From NCBI GenBank assembly GCA_030453055.1, contig JAKDLC010000102.1, positions 1-7,156 of the forward strand: a DNA stretch of 7,156 nt, written 5' to 3'. Below, one piece after another: positions 1 through 5,698 of this stretch. Under the pieces are notes generated by a model. It saw nothing but the letters and a program-made list of their open reading frames with translations, was not told the origin of the DNA and ran no database searches. Numbering within the stretch: the first letter of the stretch is position 1; each line of letters starts with the position of its first letter. Source of the DNA: Nitrosospira sp. (GTDB taxonomy: Bacteria > Pseudomonadota > Gammaproteobacteria > Burkholderiales > Nitrosomonadaceae). The position numbers and the translations under genes were made by a program.

Positions 1-369
1 TGGGGACATTCCGGTTTTACCCTGATCGAGTTGCTGGTCGTGATGGCGATCATTACCACTTTACTCAGCATTGTAGCGCCCCGGTATTTCAATTCGCTCG
101 ACCGATCCAAAGAGACCGTGCTGCGGCAGGATCTCAACATCATGCGTGATGCCATCGACAAATTTTATAGCGATACCGGAAAATATCCCACCGAACTGGC
201 CGAGTTGGTCCAGAAGCGGTATTTGCGCGCCATTCCGGTCGATCCGCTGACGGAAAGCGCGGCAACGTGGGTTGCCGTTCCTCATCCCGGTGGCGCCGAA
301 GGCGTTTACGATGTGCGTAGCGGTTCATCCGGGCAGGCGAAGGATGGAACACTGTATGAAACGTGGTAA
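1..369 (+). CDS. GspG-type pseudopilin, 5' end missing
   Basis: The reading frame is open from the first base, so the start codon and most of the leader lie before the window. The visible protein begins with a type III prepilin cleavage site, G|FTLIE, followed by a hydrophobic helix (LLVVMAIITTLLSIVAP). Phe is at +1 and the conserved Glu at +5. The rest fits the GspG/PulG fold: a KYPTELAELVQ segment, then IPVDPLT, which resembles the DPW/DPF motif of major pseudopilins, and a C-terminus ending in DGTLYETW. Such proteins are processed by a prepilin peptidase and assembled into a short periplasmic pseudopilus of a type II secretion or type IV pilus-like system. The next gene overlaps it by 14 bases, so the two are probably translated together. 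It could equally be a minor pilin of a non-canonical system, so I give no symbol. Confidence 0.88.
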   Translation, partial: WGHSGFTLIELLVVMAIITTLLSIVAPRYFNSLDRSKETVLRQDLNIMRDAIDKFYSDTGKYPTELAELVQKRYLRAIPVDPLTESAATWVAVPHPGGAEGVYDVRSGSSGQAKDGTLYETW

Positions 370-1015
370 AGGGATGAGCCGCCGGGTATGCCGGCGGGGT
401 AGGCCGGCGGAGAGTGGATTCACCTATATCTGGATGCTTTTCGCCGTCGCATTGTCGGGTATCGTTCTGGCTGGCGCGGGACAACTATGGCAAACCGAAG
501 CGCGGCGGGAGAAAGAAGCGGAGCTCATGTTCGTGGGCGAACAGTTCAGGCAGGCGATCGGGTCGTACTACGAAAATTCACCGGGAGCGGCCAAGAGCTA
601 TCCGGATTCGCTGGAGAAACTACTTACGGACGACCGTTTTCCGATGATCAAACGGCATTTGCGCAAGATTTTTTCTGATCCCATGACGGGCATGGCCGAG
701 TGGGGGATGGTCAGAAAGCCTGGCGTCGGAATTGTCGGGGTTCATAGCCTCTCGACGCAGAAACCATTCAAACGAGCCAATTTTCACGAGCGTTACGAGA
801 ACTTTGCCGACGCCGTGAATTACCAGGAGTGGAAATTCGTCTATACGCCCGGAGCCACGGGCGGCGCCGCTCAGCAGCCGAAACCGGGATCGCCGACACA
901 GCCCGCGTCCCAATCGCGGCCAGGATCACAGGCTGGCTCACAGCCAGGATCGCAGTCGCGGCAGCCACAATCCGAACGACGGCCGTCGCGGCAACCGGAA
1001 GCATCGCCATTTTGA
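356..1015 (+). CDS. divergent pseudopilin-like protein with Pro/Ser/Gln-rich tail
   Basis: This 219-residue protein has a basic leader (MKRGKGMSRR...) followed by ESG|FTYIWMLFAVALSGIVLAGAG, a prepilin-like cleavage site and hydrophobic helix. It has Phe at +1 but Trp instead of Glu at +5. A charged segment (QTEARREKEAELMFVGEQFRQ) follows, then YPDSLEKLL and SDPMTG, which match the spacing of the YP and DP motifs of GspG-like proteins. The last 45 or so residues are low complexity, rich in P, S, Q, R and G. I start it at the ATG at 356, which has GAAGGA about 11 bases upstream and gives a short basic leader; an in-frame ATG at 374 has no well-spaced ribosome site, and one at 272 would add 28 unlikely residues. 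The 14-base overlap with the preceding gene implies one operon. The role is inferred to be a minor component of the same pseudopilus. Confidence 0.82.
   Translation: MKRGKGMSRRVCRRGRPAESGFTYIWMLFAVALSGIVLAGAGQLWQTEARREKEAELMFVGEQFRQAIGSYYENSPGAAKSYPDSLEKLLTDDRFPMIKRHLRKIFSDPMTGMAEWGMVRKPGVGIVGVHSLSTQKPFKRANFHERYENFADAVNYQEWKFVYTPGATGGAAQQPKPGSPTQPASQSRPGSQAGSQPGSQSRQPQSERRPSRQPEASPF
919..955 (+). repeat. 24-base-period repeat in the tail of the second pseudopilin
   Basis: GCCAGGATCACAG at 919-931 recurs as GCCAGGATCGCAG at 943-955, a 24-base (8-residue) period encoding PGSQ-containing units. Between them CTGGCT and AGCCAG (933-938, 942-947) form a perfect 6-bp hairpin. Two units only, so it is a short low-complexity expansion and not a true array. 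Confidence 0.6.
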
Positions 1016-1041
1016 CGCTCCGAATCAAGCTGTGGTATCGT
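1012..1041 (+). promoter_or_regulatory. candidate sigma70 promoter for the GH15 gene
   Basis: TTGACG (1012-1017) and TATCGT (1036-1041) are 18 bases apart, with TGG just before the -10, which gives an extended -10. The -35 overlaps the stop codon of the pseudopilin gene. It would give a leader of about 165 bases before the GH15 start. In the 199-base gap itself I see only a weak hairpin at 1177-1191 (GGCGG/CCGCC) and no clear terminator. Confidence 0.4.
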
Positions 1042-1214
1042 GAAATTGGCTCGCACGGGCCTCACACAAACTCGCGCAAGGGGGGCGCATTGGAGATTCA
1101 CGGGACATTAGGCGACAAAGTCCGTATCTGCCGCCGGCGCGAAGGCGCTGCCGGACGCTGCTCGACCCATCTTCATGGCGGCATGTCCGCCTACCCGGCG
1201 TTGCGAGGCGCCGG

Positions 1215-3101
1215 ATGAGCAAGCCCATAGAGGACTACGGATTCATCGGCAACATGCTGAGCGGGGCGCTTGTCGCACGGGATGGCTCGATGGACTGGCT
1301 TTGCCTCCCGCGGTTCGACTCCGACGCCTGCTTTGCCGCCCTGCTGGGGACGTCTGAGCATGGTTACTGGCGGATATCTCCGGCTGAGGAGGGGTATCGG
1401 GTCAGCCGGCGCTATCTGCCTCACACCCCGATCCTCGAAACCACCTTCGAGACGGACGATGGCAGGGTCACTCTCACGGACTTCATGCCGCTTTCCGGCG
1501 ACCCCGAGAAAGTCGACGTAATCCGCCTCGTGCGCGGCGTGTCGGGACGGGTGACGATGCGGATGGAGATCGCCCTGCGGTTCGGCTACGGCAAGAACAT
1601 CCCCTGGGTGCGCCGCCGCGACTACGGCATTCACGCGGTGGCGGGGCCTGATGCGGTGGAACTGGTGACGCCTGTGCCCCTTCACGGCGAGGACATGCAT
1701 ACTGTCGCAGAGTTCGACGTAAAAGAGGGCGATATCGTCCCTTTCACGCTCGCCTATCATCCGCTGCATCGTGAGCCCCATTTCATCGGTGACGCCGGGA
1801 TGAGGCTCGAGCGCACGGTGGGCTGGTGGCAGGAATGGAGCCGTACCTGCCGGCTCTCGCAATTAGAAGAGCGTCCCGCGTGGAAAGACGCCGTGGAGCG
1901 CTCGCTCATCACGCTCAAGGCGCTCTCGTACCAGCCGAGCGGCGGCATCATCGCGGCGCTCACGACCTCCCTGCCGGAGGAGATCGGCGGGAGCCGCAAC
2001 TGGGATTACCGTTACTGCTGGATTCGAGACGCGGCCCTCACGTTATACGCGTTCATGAACGCCGGGCATTTCGACGAGGCCGGCGCGTTCAGACAATGGA
2101 TGCTGCGCGCCGCCGCAGGCGCGCCTGACCAGATGCAGATCATGTATGGCGTCAGCGGCGAGCGCCGCTTGCCCGAAATCGAGTTGCCCTGGCTGCCGGG
2201 CTACGAGAACAGTTTGCCCGTGCGCATCGGCAACGCCGCCTCCTGCCAGCTTCAGATCGACGTGTTTGGCGAACTGATGGACGCCTTTCATACTGCCCGC
2301 AAGTCTCAACTTGGCCTGAGTCAGGATGCCTGGCGGTTTCAGCAGGCGGTGCTTTCGCGATTGGAGGGCCTGTGGCGGGAGCCCGACGAAGGCATCTGGG
2401 AGGTGCGCGGCGGGCGCAGGCATTTTGTCCATTCGAAAGTGATGGCCTGGGTCGCATTTGACCGGGGCATAAAGGCCGTGGAGCAATTCGGCTCCCCCGG
2501 GCCTGTCGAGAAATGGCGTGCGCTTCGGGATGAAATCCATGGCGAGGTTCTGGCGCGAGGCTATGACAAGAGCCGGAACACCTTCGTCCAGTATTATGAC
2601 GGAACGGCGCTTGACGCTTCGCTCCTGCTGATTGCCGAAGTGGGATTCCTTCCCCCGGAAGATCCCCGCTTTCGCGGCACGGTTGAAGCCATCGAGCGCG
2701 AGCTCATGGAAGATGGGCTTGTGCTGCGCTACCGCGCCGGGGAAACCGACGACGGACTCCCCGGCGAAGAAGGCGTTTTTCTCGTATGTAGCTTCTGGCT
2801 CGCCGACGCCTATACGATGATCGGCCGCCGCGACGATGCCGAAGCCCTGTTCGAGCGCCTCTTGTCTTTGCGCAACGACCTCGGGCTGCTTGCCGAGGAA
2901 TACCATCCCCGCCACCGGCGCCAACTGGGGAACTTCCCGCAGGCATTCTCCCATATCGGCCTGATCAATACGGCGTATGACCTGCCCCGCGCCGGCGGTC
3001 CCGCGCATCAGCGCGCCGATCTCGGCGAACCGCCCCAGGCGGACAACGCCTCCTCGACCCGATCCGCCGGCGCAGGACGCAGAGAGCCTTCGGTTGACTG
3101 A
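1215..3101 (+). CDS. glycoside hydrolase family 15 protein (glucoamylase/trehalase-like)
   Basis: This 628-residue protein is full length for bacterial GH15 enzymes, which remove glucose from alpha-glucans or split trehalose. Residues 1-200 match the trehalase-like N-terminal beta domain (IEDYGFIGNM, GSMDWLCLPRFDS). An (alpha/alpha)6 barrel follows from about 225 to 590. It carries the family signature NWDYRYCWIRDA at 262-273, the general-acid region DEGIWEVRGG at 391-400 (likely acid E396), HSKVMAWVAFDR at 406-417, and the general-base region LLAEEYHPRHRRQLGNFPQAFSHIGL at 558-583 (E561 or E562). I see no signal peptide, so it should be cytoplasmic. The last 35 or so residues are low complexity and probably disordered. 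The ATG has GAGG (1205-1208) six bases upstream. Substrate cannot be told from sequence alone: bacterial relatives include trehalases and glucoamylases, often near trehalose genes, none of which is visible here. Confidence 0.95.
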   Translation: MSKPIEDYGFIGNMLSGALVARDGSMDWLCLPRFDSDACFAALLGTSEHGYWRISPAEEGYRVSRRYLPHTPILETTFETDDGRVTLTDFMPLSGDPEKVDVIRLVRGVSGRVTMRMEIALRFGYGKNIPWVRRRDYGIHAVAGPDAVELVTPVPLHGEDMHTVAEFDVKEGDIVPFTLAYHPLHREPHFIGDAGMRLERTVGWWQEWSRTCRLSQLEERPAWKDAVERSLITLKALSYQPSGGIIAALTTSLPEEIGGSRNWDYRYCWIRDAALTLYAFMNAGHFDEAGAFRQWMLRAAAGAPDQMQIMYGVSGERRLPEIELPWLPGYENSLPVRIGNAASCQLQIDVFGELMDAFHTARKSQLGLSQDAWRFQQAVLSRLEGLWREPDEGIWEVRGGRRHFVHSKVMAWVAFDRGIKAVEQFGSPGPVEKWRALRDEIHGEVLARGYDKSRNTFVQYYDGTALDASLLLIAEVGFLPPEDPRFRGTVEAIERELMEDGLVLRYRAGETDDGLPGEEGVFLVCSFWLADAYTMIGRRDDAEALFERLLSLRNDLGLLAEEYHPRHRRQLGNFPQAFSHIGLINTAYDLPRAGGPAHQRADLGEPPQADNASSTRSAGAGRREPSVD

Positions 3102-3175
3102 GAGAGTTGCCGCGAGTCGCCAATAGCGCAAATAGGGCGCAGCGCGTGATTTCGCTAAGGCACACGGTGCTTCCG

Positions 3176-3242
3176 GCAGGGCATAGGCGCCGCACCATTA
3201 CCTCCCGGTGATCTATCTCCGGGTAATTGCGCCTTGCCCTGC
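3176..3242. repeat. nested imperfect inverted repeat (long hairpin)
   Basis: The outer arms are GCAGGGCATAGGCGC (3176-3190) and GCGCCTTGCCCTGC (3229-3242), complementary except for one extra base in the left arm. Inside them ATTACCTCCCGG (3197-3208) pairs with CCGGGTAAT (3219-3227), with a bulge of about three bases. The whole 67-base unit can fold into one long stem with an apical loop of about ten bases. There is no T-run on either side, so it may be a non-canonical terminator, an RNA-stabilising stem after the GH15 gene, or a REP/MITE-like dispersed element. Confidence 0.7.
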
Positions 3243-3366
3243 ATTCCAAAAGACCCCCATCCAACTACCGGATTCAGGTTAACAATTCCAGCTTTGCCTG
3301 ATCCGCGTCCACACAAGACTCGCGCCAAGCGGCATGATCCGTTCTCCTCATATCATGTTCACGAAT

Positions 3367-3395
3367 TTGACACGTAAGCTTCATGATTCTGTCAT
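3367..3395 (+). promoter_or_regulatory. candidate distal sigma70 promoter of epsA
   Basis: A perfect TTGACA (3367-3372) lies 17 bases before TGTCAT (3390-3395), which matches four of six -10 positions. The spacer and -10 overlap the TCATGA repeats noted separately, so a regulator bound there would block this promoter. Confidence 0.4.
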
Positions 3396-3402
3396 TCATG
3401 AC
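3381..3402. promoter_or_regulatory. possible operator: repeated TCATGA palindromes upstream of epsA
   Basis: TCATGA occurs at 3381-3386 and 3396-3401, 15 bases apart. The second copy lies in the inverted repeat GTCAT-TC-ATGAC (3391-3402). A further short inverted repeat, ACGCT/AGCGT, follows at 3401-3416. Placement across a candidate -10 suggests a binding site, perhaps autoregulatory, but no known operator is matched. Confidence 0.3.
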
Positions 3403-3426
3403 GCTGACAATAGCGTTCGTCGGAAG

Positions 3427-3455
3427 TTGACCTGGAACACAACTGTGCCGATAGT
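3427..3455 (+). promoter_or_regulatory. candidate proximal sigma70 promoter of epsA
   Basis: TTGACC (3427-3432) is separated by exactly 17 bases from GATAGT (3450-3455), with five of six and four of six matches to consensus. It would place the transcription start near 3462, about 40 bases before the epsA start codon. Confidence 0.45.
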
Positions 3456-3456
3456 C

Positions 3457-3473
3457 GTCACCGGGTATGTGAC
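3457..3473. promoter_or_regulatory. GTCAC/GTGAC inverted repeat in the epsA leader
   Basis: GTCAC (3457-3461) and GTGAC (3469-3473) are perfect 5-bp arms around a 7-base spacer, located at the expected transcription start. It could be an operator or an RNA hairpin just upstream of the ribosome site. It does not fit a CRP site, since the half-sites face the wrong way. Confidence 0.25.
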
Positions 3474-3502
3474 ACAAATAAAATCGAGGCACAAGAGACG
3501 TT

Positions 3503-4273
3503 ATGGGGGGGGACATTACGCTGACGGAGCGAGAAACGGAATATCTTCTCCGGATCATCGATTCATCAACTTCCGTTTTTCGCCGCCACCAGTTTTTCTT
3601 ATGGGCGCAGGGCGAGGTGCAAAGTCTTTTACCTCATGGCATGCTCATCTGCATCTTGGACGAGGGATCCGGACAGTCGATCAGCATCGAAAAGTTCAGC
3701 CGCACGAATATAGATGAGACCGAATTTTCCGAGCTTTGCCGGCCGGAGGGAGGGCTGGTATTCCGTGTCATGTCTGCATGGAGCGCCGGCGGAAATCGGC
3801 CATTCCTGCTTTGCCCGCATCATTCAAGGAGCCTGGCGTACAAGCGTTTTGCGCATGATCTCGAGCAGAACGATCTGGAGCGTATTGCGGCGCACGGGAT
3901 GTTTGACGCCAGCGGACATACGAGCAGCCTGTTTATCTTTACCCAAATCTCCGGCGCGTTGACCGAGCGCCATGCATACTTCCTCGATCTGCTGATACCG
4001 CACATGCACATGGCGCTGGTACGCATGCTGTTTCATGAACGGCATCACAAGCCCGGCGCTGCGGCGGGAAAGACCAGGAAACTCATCACGGACCGGGAAA
4101 CGGAAGTTCTGCGTTACATACAGACAGGCAAGAGTAACCAGGAAATCGCGCATTTACTCAAAATCAGCCCGCTGACCGTCAAAAATCATATTCAAAAAAT
4201 CCTGCGCAAGTTGAGTGTCAACAACCGGGCTCATGCGGTGGCCAAGGCAATGGCGTTGAAGATCACGCTTTAG
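3503..4273 (+). CDS. epsA: EpsA-type LuxR-family transcriptional regulator (PEP-CTERM/exopolysaccharide associated)
   Basis: This 256-residue protein matches the XrtB/PEP-CTERM-associated EpsA family as I know it. The N-terminal part has the characteristic LTERETEYLLRIIDSSTSVFRRHQFFLWAQGEVQSLLPH (residues 7-45), and a middle sensor-like region (about 46-180) follows with no recognisable receiver domain and no conserved phospho-Asp. The C-terminus is a LuxR/NarL helix-turn-helix at about 193-250 (LITDRETEVLRYIQTGKSNQEIA, then SPLTVKNHIQKILRKLSVNNR). The name comes from the methanolan exopolysaccharide locus of Methylobacillus, where EpsA is a regulator. Being next to a PEP-CTERM gene supports the call. 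The ribosome site is weak (AAGAGA, about six bases upstream). Codons 1-3 form a run of eight G (3505-3512), and the next in-frame Met is at residue 47, so this start is needed for the conserved N-terminus. Its ligand and target sites are unknown. Confidence 0.85.
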   Translation: MGGDITLTERETEYLLRIIDSSTSVFRRHQFFLWAQGEVQSLLPHGMLICILDEGSGQSISIEKFSRTNIDETEFSELCRPEGGLVFRVMSAWSAGGNRPFLLCPHHSRSLAYKRFAHDLEQNDLERIAAHGMFDASGHTSSLFIFTQISGALTERHAYFLDLLIPHMHMALVRMLFHERHHKPGAAAGKTRKLITDRETEVLRYIQTGKSNQEIAHLLKISPLTVKNHIQKILRKLSVNNRAHAVAKAMALKITL

Positions 4274-4379
4274 CAGCCCAAGCGCCACTGCGTAGTCCGA
4301 ACGCCTTACGAAAAACACTTTGGATTGTCGACTTACCGTCACATAAGGTCTTTACGCTAAGAGGGCGGCATGACAAGAG

Positions 4380-4389
4380 ACCGATCGGT
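4380..4389. promoter_or_regulatory. perfect palindrome ACCGATCGGT between epsA and the riboswitch
   Basis: A 10-bp perfect dyad lies 80-90 bases upstream of the candidate -10 at 4470. That is a plausible activator position, for example for EpsA, but the EpsA site is not known to me and the match may be chance. The rest of 4274-4460 shows only a distant CCTTA/TAAGG pair (4304-4308, 4344-4348) and no clear epsA terminator. Confidence 0.3.
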
Positions 4390-4469
4390 GTCGCTACGGG
4401 TACATGAAATAGACAGAAAGTACTACAAAAACCACGGTTGCGTTTCACAAGCATTTAACCATGGCCGCA

Positions 4470-4475
4470 TATAGT
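4470..4475 (+). promoter_or_regulatory. candidate -10 (TATAGT) for the riboswitch/PEP-CTERM transcript
   Basis: TATAGT matches five of six -10 positions and would start RNA near 4482, about 65 bases before the aptamer. No good -35 sits 16-18 bases upstream (nearest is TTCACA at 4444-4449, 20 bases away). A weak -35 would fit an activator-dependent promoter, but this is inference. Confidence 0.3.
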
Positions 4476-4523
4476 GACAAGCGTCCGGTAAGAAGTGGAA
4501 GCACGCGCGGCAAGACGTGCAAA

Positions 4524-4567
4524 CGCTTCGCGCCGGCCGGGAATAGAGCCAAACCCGTTGCGAAGCG
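4524..4567 (+). promoter_or_regulatory. possible 5' anti-aptamer helix
   Basis: CGCTTCGC (4524-4531), just upstream of the aptamer, is a perfect 8-base complement of GCGAAGCG (4560-4567), which holds the GCGA tetraloop and the 3' strand of the first aptamer stem. The two structures cannot coexist. A G-T pair extends it to nine. The upstream segment could also pair as GCACG/CGTGC (4501-4505, 4516-4520). Confidence 0.4.
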
Positions 4568-4617
4568 GGGACGGAAAGCTGCGGGTCTACGCGCAAGCGG
4601 AGGCAGCCGGGTTGCTC
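4546..4617 (+). promoter_or_regulatory. cyclic-di-GMP-I (GEMM-I) riboswitch aptamer
   Basis: The leader of the PEP-CTERM gene matches the GEMM-I layout by hand alignment. A short closing helix pairs GAGC (4546-4549) with GCTC (4614-4617). Then comes CAAACC (4550-4555), and a 6-bp stem CCCGTT/AGCGGG (4554-4559, 4564-4569) capped by a GCGA tetraloop (4560-4563), the GNRA loop that docks in this class. GGACGGAAAGC (4569-4579) corresponds to the conserved GGACGCAAAGC with one change. A second hairpin pairs GCTGC (4578-4582) with GCAGC (4603-4607), with an internal bulge and an inner CGC/GCG stem closed by GCAA (4590-4599). CAGCCGGGTTGC (4604-4615) matches the conserved 3' segment. G4548 aligns with the ligand-contacting G20 of the Vibrio Vc2 RNA, which favours c-di-GMP over cGAMP, and A4575 aligns with A47. 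Aptamer to start codon is about 104 bases, with no T-rich terminator, so the output mechanism is not evident. Confidence 0.82.
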
Positions 4618-4628
4618 CGGGGCGGCTG
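4604..4628 (+). promoter_or_regulatory. possible 3' switching helix of the riboswitch
   Basis: CAGCCG (4604-4609), part of the conserved 3' side of the aptamer, is perfectly complementary to CGGCTG (4623-4628) directly downstream. Forming this hairpin would break both the second aptamer stem and the closing helix. This is where an expression platform is expected. No T-run follows, so it would not be an ordinary intrinsic terminator. Confidence 0.4.
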
Positions 4629-4721
4629 ACCGGATGGGGTGCGGATTCAAGCGTCCCGAAGGGTCTGCGGTTCGGATTCAGTTATTCGGTGCAACTCATT
4701 AATCACATAGGAGTATCAGCA

Positions 4722-5594
4722 ATGAAGATGAACTTTAAACTTAAAGCGCTCGCAGCGGCCGCAGTCATGGCTGCCTCGGTGCCCGCCTTGGCCGCGATCG
4801 ACGGCGGCGACACCGGCAACGGCGAACTGCTGCTCAACGTGCGTTATTACGGCGGTACTTCTGCAACCACCGGGGATGACGACATGTCCGCCTTGTTCGA
4901 CCTCGGTTTCAAAATGAACGATATGCTCGCCGCGAACGGTCAAGCGGGCTTTAGCAAAAGCTGGGATCTTACCGAGGGCGCCTACGGGCCATCCTGGAAT
5001 CAACTGATGAGCTTTGTGACCCCGGCCAACGCGCACCTCGCCGAATTCAATGTAATCGCATTGGATAACACCGATTTCAATGACGCCGGTGGGTCGCGTT
5101 ATTTGACCACGGGAAACACGAAAGACTGGCCTAGTCAAGGTAACACAAATGTGAAAGGGTTTCAAAACATGGAAGAGTATATCGAGGCTAATAGCAGCCG
5201 TGGCACACACGCGACGGCTGCGAATGGCGCAAGCGTCGCCCTGCCGACCGACCCTTCCGACACCTTCTTTGGTGCAGTTGGTGGTTTTATGCAGGGTGAT
5301 ACCTGGGTGACAAAGACCACAGTCGATACCACCCAGCCGCTCGGCACGGAGCAGAACTTCTGGTATCTGACCACATCTTCCCGTTCCAACCTCGCCCAGG
5401 CCACGAAGACTCCTTTTGGCGTTGACTTGGACAAAGACGGCGTAATCGGTGAGGGCGAGTTCACCAAAGTTACGTTAAGCGATGCCGGCATTCTCAGCAT
5501 CACCAGCCCGGTGCCCGAAGCCGATACCTGGGCCATGCTGCTCGCCGGTCTGAGCATGCTGGGCGTAATGATTCGCCGCAGGACGGGCGCCTGA
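4722..5594 (+). CDS. PEP-CTERM sorting domain protein with EF-hand-like loop
   Basis: This 290-residue exported protein starts with a clear Sec signal peptide, MKMNFKLKALAAAAVMAASVPALA, cleaved near residue 24. It ends with a PEP-CTERM sorting signal: VPEADTWAMLLAGLSMLGVMIRRR at 264-286, that is PEA (265-267), a hydrophobic helix and a basic tail. Such signals are recognised by an exosortase (Xrt), which is not in this window. The mature part begins AIDGGDTGNGELLLNVRYYG, a GNGEL-type start I associate with other PEP-CTERM proteins, and has no domain I can name. Residues 235-246 (DLDKDGVIGEGE) fit the EF-hand loop pattern with acidic residues at 1, 3, 5 and 12, so it may bind calcium. The start is set by AGGAG (4709-4713), eight bases before the ATG; the longer in-frame reading from 4461 would translate the riboswitch and bury the signal peptide. 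Likely role: surface or matrix protein under c-di-GMP control. Confidence 0.9.
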   Translation: MKMNFKLKALAAAAVMAASVPALAAIDGGDTGNGELLLNVRYYGGTSATTGDDDMSALFDLGFKMNDMLAANGQAGFSKSWDLTEGAYGPSWNQLMSFVTPANAHLAEFNVIALDNTDFNDAGGSRYLTTGNTKDWPSQGNTNVKGFQNMEEYIEANSSRGTHATAANGASVALPTDPSDTFFGAVGGFMQGDTWVTKTTVDTTQPLGTEQNFWYLTTSSRSNLAQATKTPFGVDLDKDGVIGEGEFTKVTLSDAGILSITSPVPEADTWAMLLAGLSMLGVMIRRRTGA

Positions 5595-5610
5595 GGGCGT
5601 TCGGGTTTTT
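5584..5610 (+). terminator. intrinsic terminator overlapping the PEP-CTERM stop codon
   Basis: CGGGCGCC (5584-5591) pairs with GGCGTTCG (5596-5603), eight pairs including two G-T, around the loop TGAG, which contains the stop codon TGA (5592-5594). After two G there is a run of five T, then CTTT. The gene after it should therefore have its own promoter or rely on read-through, but I find no convincing promoter in 5611-5698. Confidence 0.7.
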
Positions 5611-5698
5611 CTTTCATCTGCTCCTTCCATCTGCCCGCCTCAGGCACGGCAGCCGGAATTCAGCCATGCAATATCAACCAGTTAAAAAGGAAACCAAC

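Larger units (their letters stand above)
3102..3502. other. intergenic region between the GH15 gene and epsA
   Basis: These 401 bases hold no convincing gene. They contain a nested inverted repeat near the GH15 end, and two candidate promoters plus short palindromes near epsA, all listed separately. I see no T-rich intrinsic terminator directly after the GH15 stop. The ORFs crossing it on either strand have no recognisable protein features. Confidence 0.7.

Noticed and set aside
829..1218. Forward frame of 129 codons spanning the pseudopilin end and the gap
   Set aside because: Half of it overlaps the pseudopilin tail in another frame, and its composition follows that low-complexity DNA.
2043..3131. 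Antisense reading frame of 362 codons
   Set aside because: It is opposite the conserved catalytic half of the GH15 gene and has no recognisable features.
3334..3717. Forward frame of 127 codons overlapping the epsA start
   Set aside because: It overlaps the conserved EpsA N-terminus in another frame and shows no domain.
4461..4721. N-terminal extension of the PEP-CTERM protein from an ATG at 4461
   Set aside because: It would translate through the riboswitch, is basic and low complexity, and would place the signal peptide 87 residues inside the protein; the ATG at 4722 has a good ribosome site.
5659..5687. TTCAGC / TTAAAA promoter-like pair before the 5699 gene
   Set aside because: Only three of six matches at each element, and the start would fall after the ribosome site.
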